A DNA stretch of 44,941 nt from JAXJSP01 sp036310005 (GCA_036310005.1 JAXJSP010000013.1:1-44941), one strand, 5' to 3'. Numbered from the stretch's first letter, positions 7,822-17,236 are shown. A program made the numbers and translations. Notes: a model not told the origin generated them from the sequence alone.

Positions 7822-8301
7822 TTATAATTTAATATCAACAGTTCTGTTGCTCGATTGGTATTGGCGATATTTAACGCCTGCTGAATCGAGCATTTTTTTT
7901 GCCGCAATAGTTGAATCGGTAGCGGCATATTTATCGCTGAAATAAATGATTTCGGATATACCCGACTGAATAATTGCTTTTGTACATTCGTTACACGGGA
8001 ATAAAGTAGTGTAAACTTTACATCCTCTTAAGCTTCCCCGTCCGTAATTCAAAATTGCGTTAAGTTCAGCATGGCATACAAATACATACTTTGTATTTAA
8101 TGTATCGCCTTCCCTATCCCACGGATACTCATCATCTGAACAACCCTGGGGCATACCGTTGTATCCCATTGAAAGAATTTTGTTGTCTTTACTTACAATG
8201 CATGCACCTACTTGAGTGCTTGGATCTTTGCTGCGCAAAGAAGAAAGACAGGCAACCCCCATAAAATACTCATCCCATGAGATATAATCCTGTCTTTTCA
8301 T
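7822..8301 (-). CDS. dCMP deaminase (ComE-type)
   Basis: A 159-residue cytidine/deoxycytidylate deaminase-family enzyme making dUMP from dCMP for thymidylate synthesis. Zinc ligands and the proton shuttle are clear: HAE at 77-79 and PCNEC with cysteines at 103 and 106. The N-terminal SWDEYFMGVA..SKDPSTQVGA stretch is typical of dCMP deaminases. It lies 26 bp after pfkA on the same strand, probably in one transcript, and converges with the pseudouridine synthase with only 2 bp between the stop codons. Confidence 0.93.
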   Translation of the reverse strand: MKRQDYISWDEYFMGVACLSSLRSKDPSTQVGACIVSKDNKILSMGYNGMPQGCSDDEYPWDREGDTLNTKYVFVCHAELNAILNYGRGSLRGCKVYTTLFPCNECTKAIIQSGISEIIYFSDKYAATDSTIAAKKMLDSAGVKYRQYQSSNRTVDIKL

Positions 8302-8327
8302 AAAATTTCTCCTTATATTAAAATTAT

Positions 8328-9296
8328 TTATATTGAAATTTCAGTCGAGGCTCTGTAAAGTTCAATATCAAAAGGTTTCTTTTCTTGTAACGCTTCGAAA
8401 ATATCCTTATCTACAATTTCGTTTTTACACATACAAATTACTCTGTTGCCAATGCCTTTTTCTAAAAAGCAAACTGCTTTATGTCCCATTTCGCTTGCGA
8501 CAACTCTGTCTCTTACCAAAGGAGAACCGCCTCTTTGTACATGACCTAAAACTGTAGTTCTTGACTCAATATTACATTTTTCGCTGATTTCTTTAGCAAT
8601 TTCTTCGATATTTCCGACACCTTCGGCAACGACAATAATAAAGTGTTCTTTGCCCATTGCTTTTGTTTTTAAAATCTTAGGAACAATTTCTTTATCAATA
8701 TCGTACTCAACTTCAGGAACCAAAATTGCTGTTGCGCCGACTGCAATACCGGTTTCAAGGGCTATCCAACCTGCATGTCTGCCCATAACCTCAACAATAG
8801 TACATCTGTCATGTGATTGTGAGGTATCGCGAAGTCTGTCAACCATTTCAACTGCAGTATTCATCGCAGTATCAAAACCGATAGTATATTCGGTAGATGC
8901 AATATCATTATCAATTGTTCCGGGAATTCCGACACAAGGAATTCCTCTTTCAGACAAATCTCTTGCACCTCTGAACGAACCGTCTCCGCCGATTACAACG
9001 ATACCGTCAATTCCGTTTGCTTTACAATTTTCTATTGCTTTTTGAAGTCCCTCTTCGGTCTTGAATTCCGGACATCTTGCTGAGTACAATATTGTACCGC
9101 CTCTGTGAATAATATCGGTAACCGACCTTAAATCCATATCAATAAAATTATTTTTAATAAGTCCGGTATAACCTCTGACTATACCTTTAACTTTAATACC
9201 TCTTGATATTGCGGTTCTCACTACTGCTCTGATTGCAGCGTTCATACCCGGTGCGTCACCACCGCTTGTTAATACACCAATAGTTTTAATTTCCAT
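8328..9296 (-). CDS. pfkA: ATP-dependent 6-phosphofructokinase
   Basis: A 322-residue PfkA of normal bacterial length that phosphorylates fructose 6-phosphate to fructose 1,6-bisphosphate, the committed step of glycolysis. The nucleotide site shows SGGDAPGMNA near the N-terminus and GGDGS at 103-107; the Gly-Ser form indicates ATP rather than pyrophosphate. The catalytic TIDND is at 127-131 with D129 as base, and MGRHAGW follows. It is downstream of dnaE, as in many Clostridia, but has its own promoter in the 103-bp gap. AGGTGAT precedes the ATG. Confidence 0.97.
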   Translation of the reverse strand: MEIKTIGVLTSGGDAPGMNAAIRAVVRTAISRGIKVKGIVRGYTGLIKNNFIDMDLRSVTDIIHRGGTILYSARCPEFKTEEGLQKAIENCKANGIDGIVVIGGDGSFRGARDLSERGIPCVGIPGTIDNDIASTEYTIGFDTAMNTAVEMVDRLRDTSQSHDRCTIVEVMGRHAGWIALETGIAVGATAILVPEVEYDIDKEIVPKILKTKAMGKEHFIIVVAEGVGNIEEIAKEISEKCNIESRTTVLGHVQRGGSPLVRDRVVASEMGHKAVCFLEKGIGNRVICMCKNEIVDKDIFEALQEKKPFDIELYRASTEISI

Positions 9297-9332
9297 AATT
9301 GTATCACCTATAAATATAATATACTATTTTAT

Positions 9333-9361
9333 ATTAAACAACACAATTTAACAGTTGTCAA
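9333..9361 (-). promoter_or_regulatory. Sigma-A promoter of pfkA
   Basis: On the minus strand a perfect -35 TTGACA (9361-9356) and a -10 TTTAAT (9338-9333) are spaced by 17 bp. Predicted transcription starts about 30 bases before the pfkA ATG. Confidence 0.7.
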
Positions 9362-9399
9362 TATAAAACTTACATATTTTGACTAATTTTTCAAAACAA

Positions 9400-12300
9400 T
9401 TACTTGATTAGTTTAACATTATCTTTCCCCGTAATTTCCTCTATCAAACCTATCATTGTCGGGTTTTCGTTTACCCATAATTTTTGAGGAGCAAGCAGTT
9501 TTTTATTATTAGATAAATCAATAATATATACAGGCGTTTTACCGTTATAATTGGATAAAATCGACTTGATTTTAACAAAATCATTATCGCTGATTGAATT
9601 CACTCTAATATAAAGTCCGGGTTTAACGGTTTTGTTAAGATTAATTTGTTCAGGTAAAACAACTTTTTCAAGTATTATTTCTTTGTTGTTTTCTTCTCTT
9701 TGAGAAATTCTGCCCTTTATAACTACAATTATATCTTTTTGCAATAAGGGCATATACTCCTCTAATAATTTTGGAAACACCAAAATATTTATAACTCCTG
9801 TTTCATCCTCGCAAGTGACAAACCCCATAACTTGTCCGCTTTTGGTTTTTCTTGTTTTAACCGCAGAAATAAGTACAAGAAGATTGACACTGTCACCGTC
9901 GGTATAAATATTGTCATCGTCATTTTTTAATATTTCATTGAGATTGACAGAATTAATTTTGCTTGCCAGTTCTTTATAGTCAGACAAAGGGTGACCTGAT
10001 AAATATAAACCGATGCTTTCTTTTTCGTATCTTAATTTAGTATTTTTATCAAAATCACTGACGTTAGGATAATTATAAGAGCCTTTATTGACTTCGGCAG
10101 TATCAAAAAATCCGATTTGTCCGCTTGACTCCGCCTTGCTTTTGTTGTCAACAAAATTCATAATGTCTTCAACCGATTCATAAAGTTGTCTGCGATTAAG
10201 ATTAAGGGTATCAAAAGCACCGCTTTTTATTAAAGATTCCACTGCCCTTTTGTTCAACTCTGTATTGGACATTCTGAGGCAAAAATCTTCCAAATCTTTA
10301 AACGGTTTAATTTCTCTTTCTTCTAAAATTCTGTTTACAAGATTTGTGCCTATATTTTTTACTGCCAACAAACCGAATCTGATACAATCATTATCAACAG
10401 CAAATAATTTTTCAGATTTGTTTATATCTGGCGGTAATATCTTAATACCCAGATTATGACACTCGTTGATATAATTTACCATTTTATCGGTTGAATCAAC
10501 AACACTTGTAATCAATGCAGCCATATATTCATATTTATAGTGGCATTTTAAATAACCTGTAATATATGCTACATTAGCATAACAAGCAGCATGAGATTTA
10601 TTAAATGCGTAAGACGCAAAACTTGTCATTTCATCAAAAATAGCATTTGCTGTTTTTTCATCAACGCCGCGTTTTATACAACCTTCGCATTCTTCATCGC
10701 CATAAACAAAAGCAACTCTTTCTTTTTCCATTACATCGTGCTTTTTCTTTGACATAGCCCGTCGCACTATATCTGCTCTGCCGTAAGAATAACCAGCTAA
10801 TTCTCTGAAAATCTGCATAACTTGTTCCTGATACACAATACAACCGTAAGTCATATTCAAGATAGGTTCAAGCAAGGGTGTAGAATAAGTTATTTTGTTT
10901 TTATTATGTCTTCGTTCAATGTAGGTCGGAATAGAGTCCATAGGTCCCGGTCTGTATAACGAAGTCAAAGCAATTAAATCTTCAATTGATTCGGGTTCAA
11001 ACTCTTGTAATACCCTTTTTAAGCCGGCAGATTCAAACTGAAAAATACCGTCAGTTTTACCGCTTGCGAACATTTTAAATGTTTCTTTGTCGTCTAAAGG
11101 GATATTTTTTATATCAAAATCAGGTTTAGTCTTTCTGATCATATTTTGAGCATCATCAATAATAGTCAGATTTCTTAAACCTAAAAAATCCATTTTCAGC
11201 AGCCCTAATTCTTCTAATAATGTCATCGTATATTGCGTTACAACACTATTATCATTTTTCGCTAAAGGAACATAATCGGACACTTTATCTCTTGTTATTA
11301 CAATACCTGCCGCATGCTTTGAAGCGTGTCTTGGCATTCCTTCAATTTTTATTGCTGTATTTATGATTTTTTCGGCTGAACTGTCATTTTCATAAAGTTC
11401 TCTGAATTGCTTTGAGTCTTCTAACGCAGACTTGATTGTAACATTAATTCCTTTCGGAATTGCTTTAGATATTTTATCACCTAAAGAATACGGATATCCC
11501 ATAGCTCTTGTAACATCTTTTATGGATGCTTTTGCCGCCATAGTTCCGAAAGTAACAATTTGTGCTACATGGTCTGTTCCGTATCTGCTTATAACATAAT
11601 CAATAACTTCCTGCCTTCTTACATAACAAAAATCTATATCGAAGTCAGGCATACTGACCCTTTCGGGGTTTAAAAATCTTTCAAAAAGCAAGTTATACTT
11701 TATAGGATCAATATCTGTAATTCCAACACAATAAGCACATAAACTTCCGGCGCCGGAACCTCTTCCCGGACCTACGGGTATGTTTTGAGATTTGGCATAG
11801 TTTACAAAATCTTGTACAATAAGAAAATAATCTACATACCCCATTTTATTTATTGTGTTTAATTCATATTCTAATCTGTTAATCAGTTCATCATTAATAT
11901 CCTGATATCTTGATTTTAAACCATCGTAACACATATTTTTAAAATACTGATAATGGTCAACATCGCCGATGTCAAACAAAGGCAATTTAGTACAACCGAA
12001 TTCAAAATCGAAATTACATTTATCGGCAATTACTTTAGTGTTTTCAATCGCATCCGGATATAAAGAAAACACTTGTCTCATTTCTTCTTCGCTTTTTAAA
12101 TAAAATTGATTCGAACCAAAATCAAGTGCATTTTCATCATCGACAGTTTTATTGGTTTGTATGCAGATTAAAATTTTCTGCATCTCGCTGTCTTCTTGTT
12201 TAAGATAATGTACATCGTTAGTTGCAACAAGTTCAATTCCAGTTTCGTCAGACAGTTTTTTAAGCATAGGTAAAATCTTTATTTGTTCTTCCAAACCGTG

Positions 12301-12828
12301 ATTTTGTATTTCCAAATAAAAATTGCCGGCTCCGTAAATATTCTGATATTTTAAAGCGACTTCTTTGGCTCTGCGATAATCATCAGCAACCAATGCTCTT
12401 GGAATTTCGCCTGCCAGACATGCTGAAAGAGCAATTAACCCCTCACTGTATTTTTCCAAAATTTCAATATCTACTCTCGGTTTAAAATAAAACCCGTCAA
12501 TAAAAGAATGAGAAACTAATTTAATTAAATTTTTATAGCCGGTTTCATTCTTGCATAACAAAACCAAATGATACATCTCTGCATCAAATTCTTTTATTTT
12601 ATCAAATCTTGTTCGAGGCGCAACATAAACTTCACAGCCAATAATCGGCTTAATATTTGCTTTTTTTGCGGCTTTATAAAATTCTACGCAACCGTACATA
12701 ACCCCGTGGTCTGTAATCGCGACAGCATCCTGTCCTTGCTCTTTTACCGCACGACACAATTGCTCGATGCGACATGCGCCATCAAGCAAACTGTATTCAC
12801 TATGCAAATGCAGATGTACAAAACTCAT
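9400..12828 (-). CDS. dnaE: DNA polymerase III subunit alpha
   Basis: An 1142-residue replicative C-family polymerase. The N-terminal PHP domain begins with HLHSEYSLLDGA (about 6-17). The polymerase core has PGRGSGAGSL near 353-362, the catalytic aspartates D397 and D399 in PDFDIDF, and the third Asp, D547, in KMDFLGL. A helix-hairpin-helix region and an OB fold (about 980-1060) follow. The size and order match DnaE rather than PolC, which has an embedded exonuclease. The start lies just after the whiA stop, with GAGG inside the end of whiA, so the two are translationally coupled. Confidence 0.97.
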   Translation of the reverse strand: MSFVHLHLHSEYSLLDGACRIEQLCRAVKEQGQDAVAITDHGVMYGCVEFYKAAKKANIKPIIGCEVYVAPRTRFDKIKEFDAEMYHLVLLCKNETGYKNLIKLVSHSFIDGFYFKPRVDIEILEKYSEGLIALSACLAGEIPRALVADDYRRAKEVALKYQNIYGAGNFYLEIQNHGLEEQIKILPMLKKLSDETGIELVATNDVHYLKQEDSEMQKILICIQTNKTVDDENALDFGSNQFYLKSEEEMRQVFSLYPDAIENTKVIADKCNFDFEFGCTKLPLFDIGDVDHYQYFKNMCYDGLKSRYQDINDELINRLEYELNTINKMGYVDYFLIVQDFVNYAKSQNIPVGPGRGSGAGSLCAYCVGITDIDPIKYNLLFERFLNPERVSMPDFDIDFCYVRRQEVIDYVISRYGTDHVAQIVTFGTMAAKASIKDVTRAMGYPYSLGDKISKAIPKGINVTIKSALEDSKQFRELYENDSSAEKIINTAIKIEGMPRHASKHAAGIVITRDKVSDYVPLAKNDNSVVTQYTMTLLEELGLLKMDFLGLRNLTIIDDAQNMIRKTKPDFDIKNIPLDDKETFKMFASGKTDGIFQFESAGLKRVLQEFEPESIEDLIALTSLYRPGPMDSIPTYIERRHNKNKITYSTPLLEPILNMTYGCIVYQEQVMQIFRELAGYSYGRADIVRRAMSKKKHDVMEKERVAFVYGDEECEGCIKRGVDEKTANAIFDEMTSFASYAFNKSHAACYANVAYITGYLKCHYKYEYMAALITSVVDSTDKMVNYINECHNLGIKILPPDINKSEKLFAVDNDCIRFGLLAVKNIGTNLVNRILEEREIKPFKDLEDFCLRMSNTELNKRAVESLIKSGAFDTLNLNRRQLYESVEDIMNFVDNKSKAESSGQIGFFDTAEVNKGSYNYPNVSDFDKNTKLRYEKESIGLYLSGHPLSDYKELASKINSVNLNEILKNDDDNIYTDGDSVNLLVLISAVKTRKTKSGQVMGFVTCEDETGVINILVFPKLLEEYMPLLQKDIIVVIKGRISQREENNKEIILEKVVLPEQINLNKTVKPGLYIRVNSISDNDFVKIKSILSNYNGKTPVYIIDLSNNKKLLAPQKLWVNENPTMIGLIEEITGKDNVKLIK

Positions 12829-12829
12829 A

Positions 12830-13696
12830 TTAATCCTCTAAATCTTCAGCAATTTCTAATAATTTATTTAATCTTTTATTAATACTTGACCTGCTAATAC
12901 CACTAATTTGTGCTAAATCGTTCAACGAAGCATCGTCGTTTTGTTCTCTTAACAAGGCAACGAACTTCAAATTATCATTAAGGTTAGAATACACACCTTT
13001 TTTCTTGATTAACTTTATTGCATTAATCTGTTTTTGTGCTATATCGTAAGTTTTACAAAAATTTGCTTGCTCAAAATTTGCTTTTCTGTTAGTGTTGTTT
13101 TTAACTGTCTTTTCCACTTCAATTTCCATAAGTTTTAAAGAGCAGTCGGTTGCATTTATATAGGTTAAAATATCTTCAAGCGAACTGCAATCTTTAAAAT
13201 ACAAAATATATTTTTTGTTTTTTATAGTGTTTTTAGGGGCAAAGCCTAATTCAACAAAAAAAGAATTTACATATTCAAAAATTGTTTTATCTCGCAAAAC
13301 AAATTCAATTCTGTATTCTTTTTCCGGGTCACTTATCTTGCCGCAAATCAAAAACAATGTTTGCATGAACGCTTTTTTGCAGCAGTCTTTTTGAGTAGTT
13401 TCTTGTAAGGCGTTTAAATAATCAATATTTAATTCGTTTAATATTTTATTTGATAATTTAATGATATATTTATCCGAGTTATCGGACGTTGTTACAGGTA
13501 TATCAATTTTATATGTTTTTTTAAAAATATTTTTAACTATTTGAGTAATCGGTTCGTTCTCGGTAATTATTCTCAAAGATTCATCCGAATACTTACCGGA
13601 GCCCATCAGAATTGCGTTAACTTGTGCTTTTTTACAACAGTTTTTAGTTTTCAGATTTTCGACTGTTTCTTCTCTGACCAATGATAAAAAAGACAT
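12830..13696 (-). CDS. whiA: DNA-binding protein WhiA
   Basis: A 288-residue WhiA protein, a conserved Gram-positive factor with a degenerate LAGLIDADG homing-endonuclease-like N-terminal domain and a C-terminal helix-turn-helix (LNDLAQISGISRSSINKRLN, near 260-280). The N-terminal CCKKAQVNAILMGSG segment is characteristic. In Bacillus it affects division and chromosome segregation, in Streptomyces sporulation. I chose the ATG at 13696 because AAAGGGGTG lies just upstream; an in-frame GTG at 13705 is part of that binding site. An intrinsic terminator sits about 20 bp before the start, and the usual rapZ-yvcK neighbours are missing. Confidence 0.93.
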   Translation of the reverse strand: MSFLSLVREETVENLKTKNCCKKAQVNAILMGSGKYSDESLRIITENEPITQIVKNIFKKTYKIDIPVTTSDNSDKYIIKLSNKILNELNIDYLNALQETTQKDCCKKAFMQTLFLICGKISDPEKEYRIEFVLRDKTIFEYVNSFFVELGFAPKNTIKNKKYILYFKDCSSLEDILTYINATDCSLKLMEIEVEKTVKNNTNRKANFEQANFCKTYDIAQKQINAIKLIKKKGVYSNLNDNLKFVALLREQNDDASLNDLAQISGISRSSINKRLNKLLEIAEDLED

Positions 13697-13715
13697 TATT
13701 AACACCCCTTTTTCA

Positions 13716-13743
13716 AAAAAAGCACCTTTGCAGGTGCTTTTTT
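13716..13743 (-). terminator. Terminator or attenuator between murB and whiA
   Basis: On the minus strand AGCACCT pairs with AGGTGCT around a GCAA tetraloop, extended by A/T pairs and followed by a run of seven U in the RNA. It starts directly after the murB stop codon and ends about 20 bases before the whiA ATG. The gap is too short to hold a promoter, so downstream expression must depend on read-through. Confidence 0.85.
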
Positions 13744-13744
13744 A

Positions 13745-14656
13745 TCAATCTCCTACAATTTTTACTTCACATTCAAGTTTAACATTTTTTTGAAAATAAA
13801 CTTCTTGTTTTACATGCTCGATTACTTTCATAACATCAAAAAAAGTAGCATTTCCTTTGTTAATAATAAAACCGGAATGTTTTTCGCTGACACATGCATC
13901 GCCAAAAGAATAGCCTTTTAAATTGCACTCTTCAATCAGTTTTCCGGCAAAGTTGCCTGCGGGCCTCTTAAAAGTGCTTCCCGCACTTGCAAATTCGAGT
14001 GGCTGTTTATCTTTTCTTCTTTGCATAAAATCGTCCATCTTGGCTTTAATTTCAGATTGTACGCCGCTTGCAAGTTTCAGTTTAACTTTCGTTATTATGC
14101 AGTTATTTTTCTGATAATCAGACATTCTGTAACCTAAATTAATATCATTTGCACTAACTTCGACTATTTCTCCCGTTTGAGTGATATGTTCAACTGAATA
14201 TAAAACATTTTTAATTTCACCGTCGTAAGCGCCGGCATTCATATAAACAGCGCCACCGATTGAACCCGGAATACCCCAGGCGAACTCAAGCCCTGTAAGG
14301 CCGTTCTCAAGAGCAGTTGTGCAAATTCTTGACAACTTAACTCCTGCATCACATTCAATTATATATGCACCGTCATACTCAGCATTACTTAAACAATTAA
14401 CAGTACTTAATACTACTCCCCTAAACCCGTTATCGGTTACTAAAAGATTAGAACCGCTGCCGAGAACAAGAGTTTTAATTCCACATTTTATACAAGCAGA
14501 ATAAATTTCAGACATAGCCTGAGTGCTGTTAACAGCAATATATAAATCAGCCGGCCCGCCTATTCTGAAAGTAGTATGCTTGCTTAACGGTTCGTTTTCA
14601 AAATATGCACAGTTAAAGCCTTTAGCCAATGTTTTAATAATAGAATAATCGTTCAT
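13745..14656 (-). CDS. murB: UDP-N-acetylenolpyruvoylglucosamine reductase
   Basis: A 303-residue flavoprotein catalysing the NADPH-dependent second step of UDP-N-acetylmuramate synthesis. The FAD-binding region has LSKHTTFRIGGPADL near the N-terminus and LGSGSNLLV. The substrate domain has SAGSTFKRP, containing the catalytic Ser, and a C-terminal Glu in LECEVKIV. Length and motifs fit the short class of MurB found in Gram-positive bacteria. It follows hprK by 14 bp in the same direction, an order common in Clostridia, and is followed at once by a terminator. Confidence 0.96.
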   Translation of the reverse strand: MNDYSIIKTLAKGFNCAYFENEPLSKHTTFRIGGPADLYIAVNSTQAMSEIYSACIKCGIKTLVLGSGSNLLVTDNGFRGVVLSTVNCLSNAEYDGAYIIECDAGVKLSRICTTALENGLTGLEFAWGIPGSIGGAVYMNAGAYDGEIKNVLYSVEHITQTGEIVEVSANDINLGYRMSDYQKNNCIITKVKLKLASGVQSEIKAKMDDFMQRRKDKQPLEFASAGSTFKRPAGNFAGKLIEECNLKGYSFGDACVSEKHSGFIINKGNATFFDVMKVIEHVKQEVYFQKNVKLECEVKIVGD

Positions 14657-14670
14657 TTAATCTCTCTCAA

Positions 14671-15603
14671 TTAGTTTTCGTTAGGATCCATGCCGAGTTG
14701 TTCAAGCAACTCTTTTGCACCGTTATATCCCATTTTTTTCTGTCTGTTATCCATAGCGGCTACTTCCATAATCATAGCAAGGTTTCTTCCCGGTTTAATA
14801 GGAATGGTTAAACACGGTACTTTGATACCTAAAATCTCATAATACTCATCTTCTAACCCGAGTCTGTTATAAGTTTTATTCGTATCCCATGGCTCAATAG
14901 TAATAACAAGGTTGATTTTTTCACTTTGTTTTACAGCGCCCATACCGAAGATGCGTCTTGCGTTAATCATACCGATACCGCGAACTTCAATAAAATGCCT
15001 TATGTTTTCAGGAGGCTGACCTACTAAAGAACGGTTAGATACTCTTTTAATTTCAACTACATCATCAGCAATTAATCTGTGTCCTCTTTTTATAAGTTCA
15101 ATAGCCGCCTCGCTCTTACCGACTCCGCTTTCGCCTAAAATTAAAATTCCTTCACCATATACTTCGACAAGTACACCGTGTTGAGTAATGCGTGGTGCTA
15201 ATTCAACATTTAAAAAAGCAATTAATGCCGCCATAAATTCCGATGTAGCACTTGAGGTTCTTAAAATAGGAACTAAGTATTCTTTACCCATTTCAATTAT
15301 AAAATCGCTTATTTCAAGGTCGCGCGATACAATAAAAGTAATTGGTTTTTTAGAAAAAAAGGCTCTTATCTTTTCTTTCATTTCATCAGGTTCCAAACTG
15401 TAAATATAATTCATTTCACCTTTGCCGGAAACTTGTATTCTATTACAGTCAAAATACTCAAGATAACCGCTTAAAAGCAGTCCCGGTCTGTTTACTTCCA
15501 TGGAAGAAATTTTAATATTTTTTGCATCTTGCGGTAAATATACTGTTTCCAAATCAAATTCGTTAATAATTCTTTCAAGTGAAACTGAGTATTTTTCTGC
15601 CAT
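14671..15603 (-). CDS. hprK: HPr kinase/phosphorylase
   Basis: A 310-residue bifunctional enzyme that phosphorylates or dephosphorylates the regulatory Ser of HPr, the master switch of carbon catabolite control in low-GC Gram-positives. The P-loop GESGVGKS is at 157-164, and the family signature IEVRGIGMINARRIFG is at 205-220. The N-terminal domain (about 1-130) is of normal length. It is the first gene of the hprK-murB unit and has a clear promoter. GGAG precedes the ATG by about 10 bp. No HPr gene is in this window. Confidence 0.97.
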   Translation of the reverse strand: MAEKYSVSLERIINEFDLETVYLPQDAKNIKISSMEVNRPGLLLSGYLEYFDCNRIQVSGKGEMNYIYSLEPDEMKEKIRAFFSKKPITFIVSRDLEISDFIIEMGKEYLVPILRTSSATSEFMAALIAFLNVELAPRITQHGVLVEVYGEGILILGESGVGKSEAAIELIKRGHRLIADDVVEIKRVSNRSLVGQPPENIRHFIEVRGIGMINARRIFGMGAVKQSEKINLVITIEPWDTNKTYNRLGLEDEYYEILGIKVPCLTIPIKPGRNLAMIMEVAAMDNRQKKMGYNGAKELLEQLGMDPNEN

Positions 15604-15638
15604 TGATGATATACTCCAATCAATAAATATTTTAATAT

Positions 15639-15667
15639 ATTATACTACATTTCACCTGATTTGTAAA
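15639..15667 (-). promoter_or_regulatory. Sigma-A promoter of hprK-murB
   Basis: On the minus strand TTTACA (15667-15662) and a perfect TATAAT (15644-15639) are spaced by 17 bp, giving a leader of about 30 bases before the hprK ATG. Confidence 0.75.
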
Positions 15668-15674
15668 ATATAAT

Positions 15675-16316
15675 TTAAAATCTGTTTACTGTATCTATGA
15701 TTTCTTGTTTAAATTGATTATATCTTCCCACTAATTCGTTGTATTGCTCTTGAGTTACATCCTCTACTCCGGGCTCTAAACCGACGCCTTCCGGATAGAC
15801 AAAAGGTATGTTGAAAAACTCGCAAAAGCCCCTTGTTGTCTGTTCTGCAAAACTTTGCATTCTTACATGAAACAAGGTTGCATCATCGACATTATCGTGA
15901 AATACAATTTCATCATAGACACAGGGATTTTGAGAATATCTTATCTCATATAAACTTGTATTCGGATTAACATATATCGGGTTCGGATAGATTGATTCCC
16001 TGTATTTTTTAATGCTTTCGGCACAGGATAATGCCGGATTCATATAGTTAGTGTTGTACACTAATAAAACAGAATATTTTGTTTTACCGTCAAATGCATT
16101 TGTATGACAGGCATAATGTATATCCGGGTTGTATTCATTACTCTCAATTACCGCTTCCTGAAAAGTTTTATCATAATTTCTTTTATATTCTATTTTGCTT
16201 GCATCAAAAAAGCGCTGCAAAATATCTGCATATAGTTGGCAGTGGTCCTTTTCTGTATCTCCGTACTCACACAGATTATATGTCTGAACACTCGGAGAAA
16301 TATATACTTTTGGCAT
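15675..16316 (-). CDS. N-acetylmuramoyl-L-alanine amidase-like protein (Amidase_3 fold)
   Basis: A 213-residue protein resembling the short Amidase_3-type cell-wall amidases of Clostridia. MPKVYISPSVQTYN matches the usual opening. IHYACHTNA carries the probable zinc-ligand H71, and YDEIVFHDN aligns with the catalytic-Glu region (E136; relatives have VEIGYHDN). The first zinc-ligand region is less clear. There is no signal peptide, membrane segment or wall-binding domain, so export is unexplained; release by lysis or a cytoplasmic role are options. I chose the ATG at 16316 because an upstream ATG at 16334 sits in front of its GAGGTGA binding site. Confidence 0.7.
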   Translation of the reverse strand: MPKVYISPSVQTYNLCEYGDTEKDHCQLYADILQRFFDASKIEYKRNYDKTFQEAVIESNEYNPDIHYACHTNAFDGKTKYSVLLVYNTNYMNPALSCAESIKKYRESIYPNPIYVNPNTSLYEIRYSQNPCVYDEIVFHDNVDDATLFHVRMQSFAEQTTRGFCEFFNIPFVYPEGVGLEPGVEDVTQEQYNELVGRYNQFKQEIIDTVNRF

Positions 16317-16401
16317 AATTAAATCACCTCTCATAAAATATATGAGAAATTTTTTATTTATAATATAAATAATTGAATATATTCACTTAATATGATAAAA
16401 T

Positions 16402-16431
16402 AAAAAACGGAATGCGTAATGCATTCCGTTT
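16402..16431 (-). terminator. Intrinsic terminator
   Basis: AAACGGAATGC (16405-16415) and GCATTCCGTTT (16421-16431) form an 11-bp stem with a 5-base loop. On the minus strand a U-rich tail follows. It ends transcription of the unknown gene at 16438-17178. Confidence 0.9.
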
Positions 16432-16437
16432 CAAACT

Positions 16438-17178
16438 TTAACCTTTCTTGAGTCTGTAATCATACATAGCCTTTGCAGACGGATAAAGATGTGGTGCAAG
16501 TTCTTTCAGTTTCGGTTCAAGTTTTTCAAATAAATCTTGATTTTTAACACAGGCTTCACCGACTATTGAATAAGTAATAACTGACTGCACGGTCAAATCA
16601 CCATCTACAAAATACTGATCCAAAAATTCAAGCATTTTATTGTAATTCTTTTTTGCAGAACTGTCGTTAGCTAATTCATTAAGTTTTACAGCAGCGGTTT
16701 TTGTGAAAAAGTCCTCATATAAAAATGCACCGTATTTTGCAACATCATCTTTATATAAATCTTTGTACTGCGGATATAAAGACAGAAATTTACCGCATAA
16801 AGCATCAACATTGGGAGTGGTATTTGAACTGTTTTTCTTCGGAATAGCCACTTGTGAACGCGAACTCAAAGCAGAAACTTTGATTCCGAACAGGTCTTTT
16901 AATGTTTCATCAAAATCAACGCCGATTGCTCTTGCATCTTTTTCAGTATGGCCTTCATCAAATAAAAAAGATGCATACTTCTTAAAAGAAACTTCTTGAC
17001 CTTCTTCTAAATCAGCCATTTCCAGATTGAAAATTTTTCTTTCATTGTCGTACGAAACTTTAACAGCCTTGCTGTCATTGGCATAAACATAATCTTCGCT
17101 GTCTTGCTTTGACATTTTTTGCAACTCTAAAAAAGGTGTCAATTCTTTAATAATAATTTCAAATGCTTTATTAATCAT
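16438..17178 (-). CDS. Conserved-looking protein of unknown function
   Basis: A 246-residue soluble protein I do not recognise. No signal peptide or membrane segment is seen. It appears to have an N-terminal alpha/beta part (about 1-95), a low-complexity linker with KKNSSNTTPN near 115-124, and a mostly helical C-terminal half rich in Lys, Asp, Leu and Tyr. The start is well supported by GGAGG 7 bp before the ATG and by a promoter further upstream. The gene is monocistronic with its own terminator and divergent from rsmA, so neighbours do not suggest a role. Confidence 0.8.
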   Translation of the reverse strand: MINKAFEIIIKELTPFLELQKMSKQDSEDYVYANDSKAVKVSYDNERKIFNLEMADLEEGQEVSFKKYASFLFDEGHTEKDARAIGVDFDETLKDLFGIKVSALSSRSQVAIPKKNSSNTTPNVDALCGKFLSLYPQYKDLYKDDVAKYGAFLYEDFFTKTAAVKLNELANDSSAKKNYNKMLEFLDQYFVDGDLTVQSVITYSIVGEACVKNQDLFEKLEPKLKELAPHLYPSAKAMYDYRLKKG

Positions 17179-17207
17179 TACATAACCTCCATTGGTTTTA
17201 CCAAATG

Positions 17208-17236
17208 ATTATAACACTATTTATTCAATTTGTCAT
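17208..17236 (-). promoter_or_regulatory. Sigma-A promoter of the unknown gene at 16438-17178
   Basis: On the minus strand ATGACA (17236-17231) and a perfect TATAAT (17213-17208) are separated by 17 bp, with about 25 bases of leader to the ATG. Confidence 0.7.

Noticed and set aside
13745..13750. Treating the murB-whiA hairpin as a coincidental palindrome
   Set aside because: The stem, GCAA tetraloop and seven-U tail together are too good a terminator; I kept it as a terminator or attenuator.
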